From the NCBI RefSeq assembly GCF_002217435.1, contig NZ_MUHF01000019.1:62001-126000 (forward strand): 64,000 nucleotides of DNA, given 5' to 3'. Source of the DNA: Flavobacterium reichenbachii (GTDB lineage: Bacteria > Bacteroidota > Bacteroidia > Flavobacteriales > Flavobacteriaceae). The notes beneath the pieces are model-generated. The model saw only the letters and a program-made list of their open reading frames with translations, was not told the DNA's origin and searched no databases. Both the position numbers and the translations under genes were made by a program. Shown piece after piece: positions 45,373 through 53,959 of the stretch (its first letter is position 1; each line of letters opens with the position of its first letter).

Positions 45373-46242
45373 ATGAAATTGGAACAAACTAAAATTACGT
45401 CTTATCTCAACTCAAAAGTTTCGGTGCTAAATCGTGTCGAGCCCTTTTTTCAGGCGCCGTTTCATTCGCATCCCGAATTGGAGTTGGTGTATGTTAAAGA
45501 GAGTTTTGGCAAGAGAATTATCGGAAATTCGGTAATGCCTTTTGAACCCGGCGACATGGTTTTTTTAGGTTCAGATATTCCGCACGTTTGGTTAAATGAT
45601 GAAAAGTATTATCAGGGAATTGAAGAGTTAAAAGCCAATTCGATTGTCGTATATTTTCATAAAGATATTTTCGGACCGACTTTTTACGAATTAAAAGAAA
45701 CCCAAAAAATAAACGAACTCTTTTTTCAGGCCGGAAAAGGAATTTCGATTATCGGAAAAACAAATAAGCAAATCGCAAAAAAACTGGAGAAGTTAGTTGC
45801 AAAGAAAGATTTCGAAGTCATTGTCGGACTTTTTGAAATTTTGTCCATTCTTACGGATAGTCAGGACAAGATTTACATCAACGACGAAATTTATTCTTTG
45901 ATGCAAAAGGATTCAAAAGAAGATCGGGTTTCTGAGGTTTTTCAATATGTAAATAAAAATTATAAGAAGAATATTTCACTCGAAGAAATTGCCGCTGTCG
46001 CGAATATGACGCCGACTTCTTTCTGCAGGATGTTTAAAGCAAAAACCAAGAAAAATTTTGTCGATTATCTACACGAAATCAGGATTTCTAATGCCTGTAA
46101 ATTGTTATTAGAAACCGATAAAAGCATGTCTGAAATTGCATACGATTGCGGTTATAAGACAGCATCGAATTTTAATAAACTCTTTAAAAAATTTAAAGGA
46201 ATTACGCCAAGTGATTTTAAGAATCAGGCGAAAGTGAATTAA
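45373..46242 (+). CDS. AraC-family transcriptional regulator with cupin sensor
   Basis: 289 residues. The first 150 are an AraC-type cupin (FHSHPELELVYVKES, FEPGDMVFLGSDIPHVW), the usual sugar-sensing arm. The last 100 carry two helix-turn-helix units: ISLEEIAAVANMTPTSFCRMFKAKT, then MSEIAYDCGYKTASNFNKLFKKFKGITPSDF. It probably activates the divergent dehydratase-SDR-hydrolase-mutarotase operon in the presence of L-fucose or a pathway intermediate; the inducer is inferred. Confidence 0.87.
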   Translation: MKLEQTKITSYLNSKVSVLNRVEPFFQAPFHSHPELELVYVKESFGKRIIGNSVMPFEPGDMVFLGSDIPHVWLNDEKYYQGIEELKANSIVVYFHKDIFGPTFYELKETQKINELFFQAGKGISIIGKTNKQIAKKLEKLVAKKDFEVIVGLFEILSILTDSQDKIYINDEIYSLMQKDSKEDRVSEVFQYVNKNYKKNISLEEIAAVANMTPTSFCRMFKAKTKKNFVDYLHEIRISNACKLLLETDKSMSEIAYDCGYKTASNFNKLFKKFKGITPSDFKNQAKVN

Positions 46243-46254
46243 GGTTTAAAAGTT

Positions 46255-46502
46255 GCCACGAATTACACGAATTACCACTAATTAATTTTGTAAATAAATT
46301 GATGGAAAAAAATTAAACACATAGAAACATAGAATTTTTCATCCATAAAAAGGGTAATAAACAAATCTAGATTTGAACACATAGAGCTATGTGAATTTAA
46401 ATAAATGAAATGCCTTTTTGTGACCTAGCAAAACTATGATTCTATGTGTTTAAATTTAATGCCACAGATTGAAAAATCCCTTTAATCTTCATAATCTGTG
46501 TC
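46255..46502. repeat. Intergenic region with several palindromes
   Basis: 268 bases between convergent genes without coding potential. It holds a half copy of the gccacgaattacac repeat (46255-46284), the arm aacacatagaa near 46316 with its complement ttctatgtgtt near 46441, the palindrome cacatag-ag-ctatgtg near 46378, and a cacagatt...aatctgtg hairpin at the right end (46463-46501). These probably act as terminators for both sides. Confidence 0.6.
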
Positions 46503-46510
46503 AAATTTTT

Positions 46511-47290
46511 TTAAATAGAGCGATCTAAATGAGTATAACCTCCATCAACATAAATAATCTGTCCGGTGGTATGGCTTGATTTTTCCGAAAGAAGAAAAAC
46601 AACCATATTGGCAATTTCTTCTGCTGTGGTCATTCTGTTTTCTAAGGGAATATTTTTTGTAATTGCGGCTAGTTTTTCTTCTTTGTTTTCAAAAGTATTG
46701 ATCCAGGTTTCGTAAAGCGGCGTATAACATTCTGCCACAATTACGGCGTTTACACGGATGCTGTATTTTAATAATTCAACTGCCCATTCTCTTGTTAGAG
46801 CATTTCTTCCTCCGTTTGAAGCTGCGTAAGCAGAGGTTCCGCCTTGTCCGGTTTCGGCAGTTTTAGAACCAATGTTTACAATCGCTCCTTTAGATTCTTT
46901 TAAATACGGAAGTGCGTGCTGTGCCATTAAATAATAATGCACTAAATTTTTGTGAAGCGAGGCTGCGAAATCTTCATAATTTCCGTTTTCCAATCCAACA
47001 CCATCATTAACGCCGGCATTATTTACAAGTCCGTCAATTCTGCCAAATTTTGCGATTACGGCTTCAACAGCTTTTTTGCAGTCTTCTGGTTTTGTTAAAT
47101 CGGCGGCAACTTGATACGCTTCTTTTCCAAGGGCTTTTAATTCTTCTACGGCTTTGATATTATCATTTTCGTTACGTCCAACGATAAACGGAATTGCATT
47201 TTCTTCGGCTAAAACCTTAACGATTCCTAAACCGATTCCTTTTGCGCCTCCCGTAACTATAATGATTTTTTGGGTTAATGATAACTGCAT
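46511..47290 (-). CDS. SDR L-fucose dehydrogenase, with Lys of the active site replaced by Asn
   Basis: 259 residues. It shares with the Burkholderia L-fucose dehydrogenase I remember the blocks NNAGVNDGVGLE, LHKNLVHYYLMAQHALPYL, TAETGQGGTSAY, and the end SHTTGQIIYVDGGYTHLDR. NAD site TGGAKGIG at 13-20. The catalytic motif YxxxK reads Tyr155-Ala-Ala-Ser-Asn159: the Lys is Asn. Otherwise the fold is complete. It would oxidise L-fucose to the lactone. It stands apart from the operon, convergent with the AraC gene. Confidence 0.78.
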   Translation of the reverse strand: MQLSLTQKIIIVTGGAKGIGLGIVKVLAEENAIPFIVGRNENDNIKAVEELKALGKEAYQVAADLTKPEDCKKAVEAVIAKFGRIDGLVNNAGVNDGVGLENGNYEDFAASLHKNLVHYYLMAQHALPYLKESKGAIVNIGSKTAETGQGGTSAYAASNGGRNALTREWAVELLKYSIRVNAVIVAECYTPLYETWINTFENKEEKLAAITKNIPLENRMTTAEEIANMVVFLLSEKSSHTTGQIIYVDGGYTHLDRSI

Positions 47291-47382
47291 GATTTTTATT
47301 TTAATTTAAGTACTGTTTAATTTTTTTTGCCACAGATAAAGGATTAAAATGATTTAAAAAAATCTGTGAGAGTAAATATGAT

Positions 47383-47460
47383 GCCACGAATTACACTAAT
47401 TTCCACAAATTTTGCAATTATTATAAAAAATAATTAGGGAAAATTAGTGTAATTCGTGGC
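47383..47460. repeat. Perfect 20-base inverted repeat GCCACGAATTACACTAATTT
   Basis: Arms 47383-47402 and 47441-47460 are exact complements around a 38-base spacer. Next to it, at 47330-47367, is a ccacagat...atctgtg element. This is the best-preserved copy of the repeat family scattered through the right half of the window. Confidence 0.8.
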
Positions 47461-47492
47461 AAAAAAATCTTAATAGATATTCTTTAAAAAAT

Positions 47493-47527
47493 TTACAGCT
47501 GTTGTTCATGACAAACAACAGCTGTAA
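47493..47527 (-). terminator. Terminator of the SGLT-type symporter gene
   Basis: Perfect 14-base stem ttacagctgttgtt / aacaacagctgtaa with a 7-base loop and a T-run on the minus strand, 30 bases after the symporter stop. Confidence 0.85.
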
Positions 47528-47556
47528 AAATAGAGAGAATAGAACTGATAATTTAA

Positions 47557-49242
47557 TTACCAGAACTTAACATAAAGCGCTACAATAATCAATAACGTAA
47601 TTACGATTAAGACTGTTGTCTGCGGTTTAACTTTAAACATTTCAGAATCAATTTCGAATGCTTTAGGGTTTACTTTTGGTCCTGCAAAACTAATTCCGAT
47701 CATTGCTAACATTGTAAAGAAGAATGATAATCCCATACAAATATGGAAAGGAATTTCGAATCCGCCTTTACCGTTAGGGTAAGCTGTGTATAAAAGCGTA
47801 TCGTTTCCGAATAAAGCAGGAGCATATTCGTTGAACAAAACAGATAATAAGAATCCTAAAAGTACACCTACGATTGCTGCTGTGCCAGTAGTTCTTTTCC
47901 AGAACATACCAAGGAAGAACATGGCAAAAACTCCAGGGCTTATAAATCCTGTATATTTTTGAATGTATGTAAATCCTCCAACACCGCCAATTCCTAAGAC
48001 GTCGTTCCAAGTAAATAAAACAGCTAAAAGCATTGCAGCAAAAACGGCAATTCTACCAATGTTTACCTGTTGTTTTTCGCCAGCTTCTTTCTGAATGTAT
48101 TTTTTATGAATGTCTAAGGTATAAATTGTAGAAATACTGTTTACTTTTCCGGCTAAAGAAGCTACAATTGCAGCAGTTAAAGCAGCAACAGAAAGTCCTT
48201 TTAATCCAGTTGGAAGGAATGTTAAAACAGCAGAATAAGCACCGTCTTTTCCTCCAACCAATTGAGGTAAATGTCCGTTTTGGTATAGTACATAAGCTGC
48301 AATACCAGGAAGCATTACGATAAGCGGCATTAATAATTTTAGCATACCGGCAAACAAGATTCCTGTACGAGCGGTTTGTAAATCTGCACCAAGTGCTCTT
48401 TGTGTAATGTATTGGTTACATCCCCAGTAGTTTAGGTTGATGATCCAGATACCAGCAAGGTAAGACATCAAACCTGGGAAAGTCAAATATTTATCAATTT
48501 CCAGCTGAGATGAAGTCGCAGTTGGTTTTGGAATAATCATTTTGAAATGCTCCGGTGCTTCTCTCATTAAAACTTTAAAACCTTCAATAGCATTTTCGCC
48601 AACGCCAAAATACTGTCCAACTGTAGTTAAAGCAATATAAGAAGTTACTAAACCTCCAATAATTAATACCGCAACCTGAATAACGTCTGTGTAAGCTACA
48701 ACTTTCATTCCTCCTAACGAAATGAATAATGCAAACACTGCTAAACCTACCATAATAACATGAAGATATTGTCCTCCGGCAAGTCCATTAATAGCAACTG
48801 CTCCTAAGTATAAAATAGAAGTTAAGTTTACAAATACATATAAAAACAACCAGAAAACTGCCATAATCAAGGCAGTAGATTCATTATAACGTGTTTTTAA
48901 GAATTGAGGCATGGTATAAATCTTATTTTTAAGATATACCGGAATAAACCAAACCGCAACAATAATAAGTGCAACTGCAGCAAGCCATTCGTAAGCCGCA
49001 ACAGCAATTCCTAAAAAGAAACCTTCACCACTCATTCCGATGAACTGTTCTGCAGAAATATTAGAAGCAATTAAAGAAGCTCCAATTGCCCACCAGGTTA
49101 AATTTCCTTCGGCCAAAAAGTAAGCTTTAGCATCTTGTTCGTCTTGTTTTCTTTTACGATAAACTGTATAACCGTAGACCGAAACTACGATAAAATAAAT
49201 AATAAAAACCGCATAATCTGCGAAAGCGAGGTTCTGGTTCAT
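47557..49242 (-). CDS. SGLT-type sodium/sugar symporter, probably for L-arabinose
   Basis: 561 residues with about 14 helices. The block WWAIGASLIASNISAEQFIGMSGEGF and the following YEWLAAVALI, FWLFLYVFVNLTSILYLG match the sodium/galactose symporter vSGLT closely; GCNQYITQRALGA is the later sugar-site motif. Sequence alone says sugar symporter of the sodium:solute symporter family. Substrate: galactose genes lie upstream, but its promoter region carries the same palindrome as the arabinose genes, and an SGLT-type carrier stands in the arabinose locus of Bacteroides, so L-arabinose is favoured. Confidence 0.85.
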   Translation of the reverse strand: MNQNLAFADYAVFIIYFIVVSVYGYTVYRKRKQDEQDAKAYFLAEGNLTWWAIGASLIASNISAEQFIGMSGEGFFLGIAVAAYEWLAAVALIIVAVWFIPVYLKNKIYTMPQFLKTRYNESTALIMAVFWLFLYVFVNLTSILYLGAVAINGLAGGQYLHVIMVGLAVFALFISLGGMKVVAYTDVIQVAVLIIGGLVTSYIALTTVGQYFGVGENAIEGFKVLMREAPEHFKMIIPKPTATSSQLEIDKYLTFPGLMSYLAGIWIINLNYWGCNQYITQRALGADLQTARTGILFAGMLKLLMPLIVMLPGIAAYVLYQNGHLPQLVGGKDGAYSAVLTFLPTGLKGLSVAALTAAIVASLAGKVNSISTIYTLDIHKKYIQKEAGEKQQVNIGRIAVFAAMLLAVLFTWNDVLGIGGVGGFTYIQKYTGFISPGVFAMFFLGMFWKRTTGTAAIVGVLLGFLLSVLFNEYAPALFGNDTLLYTAYPNGKGGFEIPFHICMGLSFFFTMLAMIGISFAGPKVNPKAFEIDSEMFKVKPQTTVLIVITLLIIVALYVKFW

Positions 49243-49386
49243 TGTTAGTAATATTTTAGAAAATTAGTATATAAGAATGTTTGTTTAGGGTAAAATTTGA
49301 AATCTATATTTGTGTTGTTTAATCCTGTTAAAAATGTGATATGTGTTTTTATTTTGTTATTTTTTTACGAAAATAACTGCAAAAGT

Positions 49387-49394
49387 CAAATGTA
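49387..49394 (-). promoter_or_regulatory. -7 promoter element of the symporter gene
   Basis: TACATTTG on the minus strand (TAnnTTTG). It lies about 40 bases downstream of the centre of the predicted AraR site, leaving a leader of about 140 bases. Confidence 0.45.
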
Positions 49395-49422
49395 AAATAA
49401 AAATTTATAAATTGACACAAGG

Positions 49423-49443
49423 TAAATGTGTTTTTTACATTTA
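49423..49443. promoter_or_regulatory. Predicted AraR operator upstream of the symporter gene
   Basis: TAAATGT-GTTTTTT-ACATTTA: perfect 7-base arms around a 7-base spacer. It shares arm sequence and spacing with the sites at 54703, 55099, 56814 and 56904. Confidence 0.7.
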
Positions 49444-49472
49444 TAAATTAATTATTCTGTTAAATTTTACTC

Positions 49473-50522
49473 TTATAAACTTTTATAATGCACGTCTGAC
49501 TGCTGTCTCAATATTTCTGCGCTTTTTTCCGGCGTAATATCACGCTGCGATTCTCCTAACATTTCATAGCCAACCATAAATTTTTTCACTGTTGCAGATC
49601 TTAATAACGGCGGATAAAAATGCATGTGAAAATGCCATTCTGAATGATCAAAACCATCTGTTGGCGACTGGTGAATTCCTGAAGAATATGGGAAAGAAGT
49701 ACTAAATAAATTGTCGTACTTTATGGTTAACTGTTTTAAAATTACAGCAAAAGAAGTGCTTTCTTCGGCCGTAAAATCGGTAATTTTATTTACTGCTCTT
49801 TTGCTGACAATCATAGTTTCGTAAGGCCAGATTGCCCAAAACGGCACCAATGCTATAAAATGATCGTTTTCTATTACGATACGGTCTCCTACTTTTAATT
49901 CGGCTAAAACATAGTCTTCCAAAAGTGTTCTGTTGTTTTTATCGTAATATGATTTTAGGCATTTTTGCGTTTTTTCTACCTGTGTTGGCAATGAAGACTG
50001 CGCCCAAATCTGGCCGTGAGGATGCGGATTGCTGCAACCCATTACACTTCCTTTATTTTCAAAAATCTGAACGTGATTAATATACTTGATATTTCCTAAA
50101 TCTGTATATTCTTTCTGCCAGGTTTTAATGATGTTTTCAATCGCACTCACTTCCATTTCCGGAAGTGTTAAATCGTGTCTTGGAGAAAAACAAACTACTC
50201 TTGAAATTCCTTGTTCTGGTTTTGCTTTAAAAAAGGTATGTTTGATATCTTCTTCAAAAATAATTTCATCCTGCTTCATTGCAGCAAAATCATTTTCAAA
50301 AACAAAACTGTTTTCGTATGCTGGATTATTCACTCCATTAGCACGAACATTTCCCGGACATAAATAACAAGTTGGATCGTAATTTGGAAGTGTTTCTGTT
50401 GAAATAGTTTCGTTTTGTCCCTGCCAAGGACGTTTTGATCGATGAGGTGATACCAAAACCCATTCGTTAATTAATGGGTTATAACGTCTGTGAGGATCTT
50501 CGTTAATGTCAAAATTTTTCAT
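49473..50522 (-). CDS. galT: UDP-glucose-hexose-1-phosphate uridylyltransferase
   Basis: 349 residues, normal GalT length. Active site GCSNPHPHGQIW with nucleophile His169 in His167-Pro-His169; zinc ligands CYLCPGN near 52-58 and a second His region HSEWHFHMHFYPP near 300. It swaps UMP between UDP-glucose and galactose-1-phosphate in the Leloir route. Last gene of the minus-strand operon galM-galK-galT, 15 bases after galK. Confidence 0.95.
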   Translation of the reverse strand: MKNFDINEDPHRRYNPLINEWVLVSPHRSKRPWQGQNETISTETLPNYDPTCYLCPGNVRANGVNNPAYENSFVFENDFAAMKQDEIIFEEDIKHTFFKAKPEQGISRVVCFSPRHDLTLPEMEVSAIENIIKTWQKEYTDLGNIKYINHVQIFENKGSVMGCSNPHPHGQIWAQSSLPTQVEKTQKCLKSYYDKNNRTLLEDYVLAELKVGDRIVIENDHFIALVPFWAIWPYETMIVSKRAVNKITDFTAEESTSFAVILKQLTIKYDNLFSTSFPYSSGIHQSPTDGFDHSEWHFHMHFYPPLLRSATVKKFMVGYEMLGESQRDITPEKSAEILRQQSDVHYKSL

Positions 50523-50537
50523 GTAGTAGTTATGGTA

Positions 50538-51698
50538 TTAAAGTAATGTTGTTCCGTTTGAGATTTTTACATCGTAAAATTTTAATTCGATCCCAAATGT
50601 ATCTAAATAAAGATTTGAAAACTTACTTTTTATATCATTTTCATGACCTTTTTTAATTAAATTAATTGTGCATCCGCCAAAACCTCCGCCCATTAAGCGA
50701 GAACCAATTATTGCATCATCATCTTTTGCAGTATTTACCAGCATATCCAATTCTTCGCAGCTTACTTCATATTCTTGCGACAAACCGTAATGAGTCTCAA
50801 AAAGCAATTGACCCAAAACTTCAATATTTCCTTGGTCTAAAGCTTCGCATGCTTTTACAACTCGGTTAATTTCTTTGACAACAAAATGAACACGGCTAAA
50901 TACTTTTTCGCTCATTTTATTCTTTAGATTCAAAACCTGCTCTTCTGAACAATCTCTAAAACTTTTTATTTCCGGAAATTCAGCTTTTATGATCGCTAAT
51001 CCTTCTTCACATTCAATTCTGCGCGTATTATATTCAGAGGTAAAAAGAGAATGTTTTACATTACTGTCCATCAAAATCAAAGAATAATCTTTGAAATCTG
51101 CATTGTGATATTCATATTCTAGAGTATTGCAGTCTAACTTTATTACTTTGTTTTCAAGCCCATGAACGCTCGAAAACTGATCCATAATACCGCAGTTGAT
51201 ACCAACCCAATGTTCTGCTTTCTGTCCTAAAAGAGAAATGTCTAATTTTTGAATATCCAGGTTAAAGAGCTCTTTTATACCGTAAATCATACCGCATTCT
51301 AAAGCTGCAGAAGAGGATAAACCTGAACCAACCGGAATGTTACTGCTGAAAACACAATTGAAACCTTCAAAAGAAAAACCATTATCCTGCAGCTGTTTGA
51401 TCACGCCGCGAATGTAATTTGTCCAGACAACTTTACTTAGTTTTACTTCTTGAGTTAAATCAATTTCAAACTCTTCATTCAAATCGATTGCAATAATTTT
51501 GGATTTTTTCGAATCGTTTTTTTCAAAAGCAAAACAAATTATTTTATCTATTGCAGCCGGCAGCACATAACCATCATTATAATCAATATGTTCTCCTATA
51601 ATATTAATTCTTCCTGGAGACAGCACTACTTTTTGAGGAACAGATCCAAAAGATTTCTCAAAAAAAGCAGTAGTATTTTGTATTAAAATATCATTCAT
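50538..51698 (-). CDS. galK: Galactokinase
   Basis: 386 residues, GHMP kinase. SPGRINIIGEHIDYNDGYVLP (galactose signature near 27-47), the ATP loop PVGSGLSSSAALE near 122, catalytic Asp in CGIMDQF near 175, and the C-terminal RLMGGGFGGCTI are all intact. It phosphorylates alpha-D-galactose at C1. It lies 36 bases after galM and 15 before galT. Confidence 0.95.
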   Translation of the reverse strand: MNDILIQNTTAFFEKSFGSVPQKVVLSPGRINIIGEHIDYNDGYVLPAAIDKIICFAFEKNDSKKSKIIAIDLNEEFEIDLTQEVKLSKVVWTNYIRGVIKQLQDNGFSFEGFNCVFSSNIPVGSGLSSSAALECGMIYGIKELFNLDIQKLDISLLGQKAEHWVGINCGIMDQFSSVHGLENKVIKLDCNTLEYEYHNADFKDYSLILMDSNVKHSLFTSEYNTRRIECEEGLAIIKAEFPEIKSFRDCSEEQVLNLKNKMSEKVFSRVHFVVKEINRVVKACEALDQGNIEVLGQLLFETHYGLSQEYEVSCEELDMLVNTAKDDDAIIGSRLMGGGFGGCTINLIKKGHENDIKSKFSNLYLDTFGIELKFYDVKISNGTTLL

Positions 51699-51734
51699 TG
51701 TAGTGTGGTTATGATAAAGTATTTGAGTTGTTTT

Positions 51735-52787
51735 TTAAACTAAATTTTCAAATTTATAAACTGTGTTTTGAGAATATTGATCTCCTTTTTTTAAAACAGC
51801 ATTTGGAAAATGACTGTGATTTGGAGCATCAGGAAAATTTTGAGTTTCAAAACAAATACCGCTTTGAGCATTATAATCGGTATTTTCTTTTCCTTTTAAA
51901 GTATTAAAACAATTTCCTCCTACATAAATATGAACACTTGGCTGATCAGTATAAACATTCATTTGTAAATTGTTTATTGAACTGATTAACCTTGCAGCCT
52001 CATTTTTAGAATTAACTACAAATGAATTATCAATCGGGAACGGACATTTTTTAGGTGTTCTAAAGTCGAATTCATGATTGTTTAAATCGATAAAATTTCC
52101 GGTTGGAATATTATTTTGGTCAGTTTCCAGCATTTTATCCGATTCGATAAACATTTCCTGATTAGAAACTGTAGAATCGTGACCGTTTAAATTAAAGTAG
52201 CTGTGATGCGTTAAATTGATCACGGTATCTTCTGTAGAAGTAGCTTTATATTCTAATTTTAATTCGTTTTGCTCGGTTAAAGTATAGGTAAGATAAACGT
52301 GCATTTCTCCGGGAAAGTTCTGGTCTAAATCTTCACTTAATAATCCAAAAGTTATCGACGGATTTTCTCCAGCCGTTAGATCAGTAACATTCCACACTTT
52401 TCTTCCAAAACCAAAATCACCGCCATGCAAAGTGTTTCCATTATTGTTTCCTAAAAGCTGAAAAGTTTTATCGTTAAGAGTAAAAGCAGCATTATGAATT
52501 CTTCCTGCATAACGCCCGACAGTGGTTCCAAAATAAGGAGCACTCGGAAGGCTGTACGAATCTAAATAAGCCTGAAGATTATCAAAACCTAAAACAACAT
52601 CAACAAATTTTCCATTATCTAATGGAACTTGCAAAGAAGTTACAGTTGCTCCATAATTAATAACCTGAACTTTCATTCCGTTTTTATTAGTTAACTCAAA
52701 AGAATAAATTTCTTCTTTATCGGGCATTAAACCAAATAATTTCGAATTAGAACTGTTTTGAAAATGCGATATATGTTTTATTTCCAT
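51735..52787 (-). CDS. galM: Aldose 1-epimerase, cytoplasmic
   Basis: 350 residues, no signal peptide. NYGATVTSLQVP near 47, GRYAGRI near 97, catalytic His in LHGGDFGFGRKVW and LTHHSYFNLNGHD, and Glu in GICFETQNFPDAPNH near 315 are the mutarotase site. It feeds alpha-galactose to GalK. The start at 52787 is chosen over one 18 codons upstream: the earlier part overlaps the -7 element and lacks homology. First gene of the gal operon, divergent from the GntR-type gene. Confidence 0.92.
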   Translation of the reverse strand: MEIKHISHFQNSSNSKLFGLMPDKEEIYSFELTNKNGMKVQVINYGATVTSLQVPLDNGKFVDVVLGFDNLQAYLDSYSLPSAPYFGTTVGRYAGRIHNAAFTLNDKTFQLLGNNNGNTLHGGDFGFGRKVWNVTDLTAGENPSITFGLLSEDLDQNFPGEMHVYLTYTLTEQNELKLEYKATSTEDTVINLTHHSYFNLNGHDSTVSNQEMFIESDKMLETDQNNIPTGNFIDLNNHEFDFRTPKKCPFPIDNSFVVNSKNEAARLISSINNLQMNVYTDQPSVHIYVGGNCFNTLKGKENTDYNAQSGICFETQNFPDAPNHSHFPNAVLKKGDQYSQNTVYKFENLV

Positions 52788-52811
52788 GCTATTATTGCCA
52801 AAAATGAAATC

Positions 52812-52819
52812 CAAAAATA
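52812..52819 (-). promoter_or_regulatory. -7 promoter element of the galM-galK-galT operon
   Basis: TATTTTTG on the minus strand, matching TAnnTTTG, 25 bases before the galM start. No good -33 box; the position where it should be adjoins the ACTGGTA repeats, which suggests help by an activator. Confidence 0.45.
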
Positions 52820-52840
52820 GAAACATTTCTAATATTTGCA

Positions 52841-52857
52841 TACCAGTACCTACCAGT
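52841..52857. promoter_or_regulatory. Candidate operator of the GntR-type regulator: two ACTGGTA repeats
   Basis: On the minus strand ACTGGTA-GGT-ACTGGTA: two 7-base direct repeats 10 bases apart, so on the same side of the helix. The 101-base divergent region holds no other repeat. Its place just upstream of the galM -7 element and before the regulator gene fits control of both. Confidence 0.5.
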
Positions 52858-52888
52858 TTTTGTATCTTGCCATAAAAATGAAATTTTT

Positions 52889-53887
52889 ATGAACGTAATT
52901 TCTGTACAAAACAATATTGGGCTTCCAAAATATAAGCAGATAATTCTTTCAATTGAGAAAGCAATCGAAGAAGAAAAATTAATAAAAGGCGATCAGCTTC
53001 CGTCGGTTAATAAAGTCTGTCTGGCATTTGATTTGTCGCGTGATACAGTGCTGCTTGCTTATGACGAACTAAAGAAAAGAGGTATAATTTATGCCATTCC
53101 TGGAAAAGGTTATTACGTTAAAAGCATTGAAATCAGTATAAAACAGAAGATTTTTTTACTTTTTGATGAGCTGAATATTTTTAAAGAGGACATTTATAAT
53201 TCCTTTCTAAAAAACATCGGAAAAAATGTTCAGGTCGATATTTTCTTTCATCATTTTAATGTTGAGGTTTTTAAAAAACTGGTAAATGACAGTAACGGAA
53301 ATTATACAAAATATATAATTATGCCGACGAACTTAATCGATATAGCTGATTTGATAAAAACCCTACCAGTAAATGATGTAATCATACTGGATCAGACCAA
53401 TTCAGACTTAAAAAGGTATCCGGCAATTTATCAAAATCATCAAAAAGATATTTTTGAAGGATTGCTTAAAGGAAAATCCCGATTGAATAAATACAAAAAG
53501 CTGATTCTGATTTTTCCGGGATTTAGAGAACCAATCGGAATGAAATTAGGTTTTGAATTCTTCTGCGAAAAATATGATTTTGAACACGAAATTATCACAG
53601 AATTTACCAATAGGGAAATAACGCTTGGCGACTTGTATATTATTCCCAACGATCGAGATTTGGTTCGCGTGATAGAAAATGCAGCAAGTAAGAACTTAAA
53701 ATTAGGAGCCGATTTTGGAATTATATCTTATAATGAAACACCGTTAAAAAAAATCGCGGCAAACGGCATTACAACTATTTCTACCCATTTTGAACTGATG
53801 GGAAAAATTCTTGCCGATATGGTTCGTAAGGGAACAAAAGAGCAGATCGAAAATAAATCATCACTCACGATGAGAAATTCTCTTTAA
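52889..53887 (+). CDS. GntR-family regulator with LacI-like sugar-binding domain
   Basis: 332 residues. The first 75 are a GntR winged helix: GLPKYKQIILSIEKAIEEEKL, KGDQLPSVNKVCLAFDLSRDTVLLAYDELKKRGIIYAIPGKGYYV. The rest resembles a type-1 periplasmic-binding fold (YIIMPTNLID, VIILDQTNS, LGADFGIISYNETPLKK). This combination is frequent for sugar regulators of Bacteroidota. It is divergent from galM, so it most likely senses galactose or a Leloir intermediate and controls the gal operon and itself (inference). It is convergent with the Nudix regulator. Confidence 0.82.
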   Translation: MNVISVQNNIGLPKYKQIILSIEKAIEEEKLIKGDQLPSVNKVCLAFDLSRDTVLLAYDELKKRGIIYAIPGKGYYVKSIEISIKQKIFLLFDELNIFKEDIYNSFLKNIGKNVQVDIFFHHFNVEVFKKLVNDSNGNYTKYIIMPTNLIDIADLIKTLPVNDVIILDQTNSDLKRYPAIYQNHQKDIFEGLLKGKSRLNKYKKLILIFPGFREPIGMKLGFEFFCEKYDFEHEIITEFTNREITLGDLYIIPNDRDLVRVIENAASKNLKLGADFGIISYNETPLKKIAANGITTISTHFELMGKILADMVRKGTKEQIENKSSLTMRNSL

Positions 53888-53904
53888 GATTATATCTAAA
53901 AAAT

Positions 53905-53935
53905 AAGCCCCGAAAAGTATACTTTTTCAGGGCTT
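53905..53935. terminator. Bidirectional terminator between the two regulator genes
   Basis: Stem aagcccyga aaa / ttttcgggctt type hairpin with a T/A-rich centre (cgaaaagtatactttttcag); convergent genes end on either side. Confidence 0.7.
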
Positions 53936-53959
53936 GCAAGTCTTATTATTATCGAAAAA

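Noticed and set aside
42500..47540. Clustered palindromes as a CRISPR array
   Set aside because: Copies are irregularly spaced, inverted, and lie between different genes; there are no uniform spacers or cas genes.
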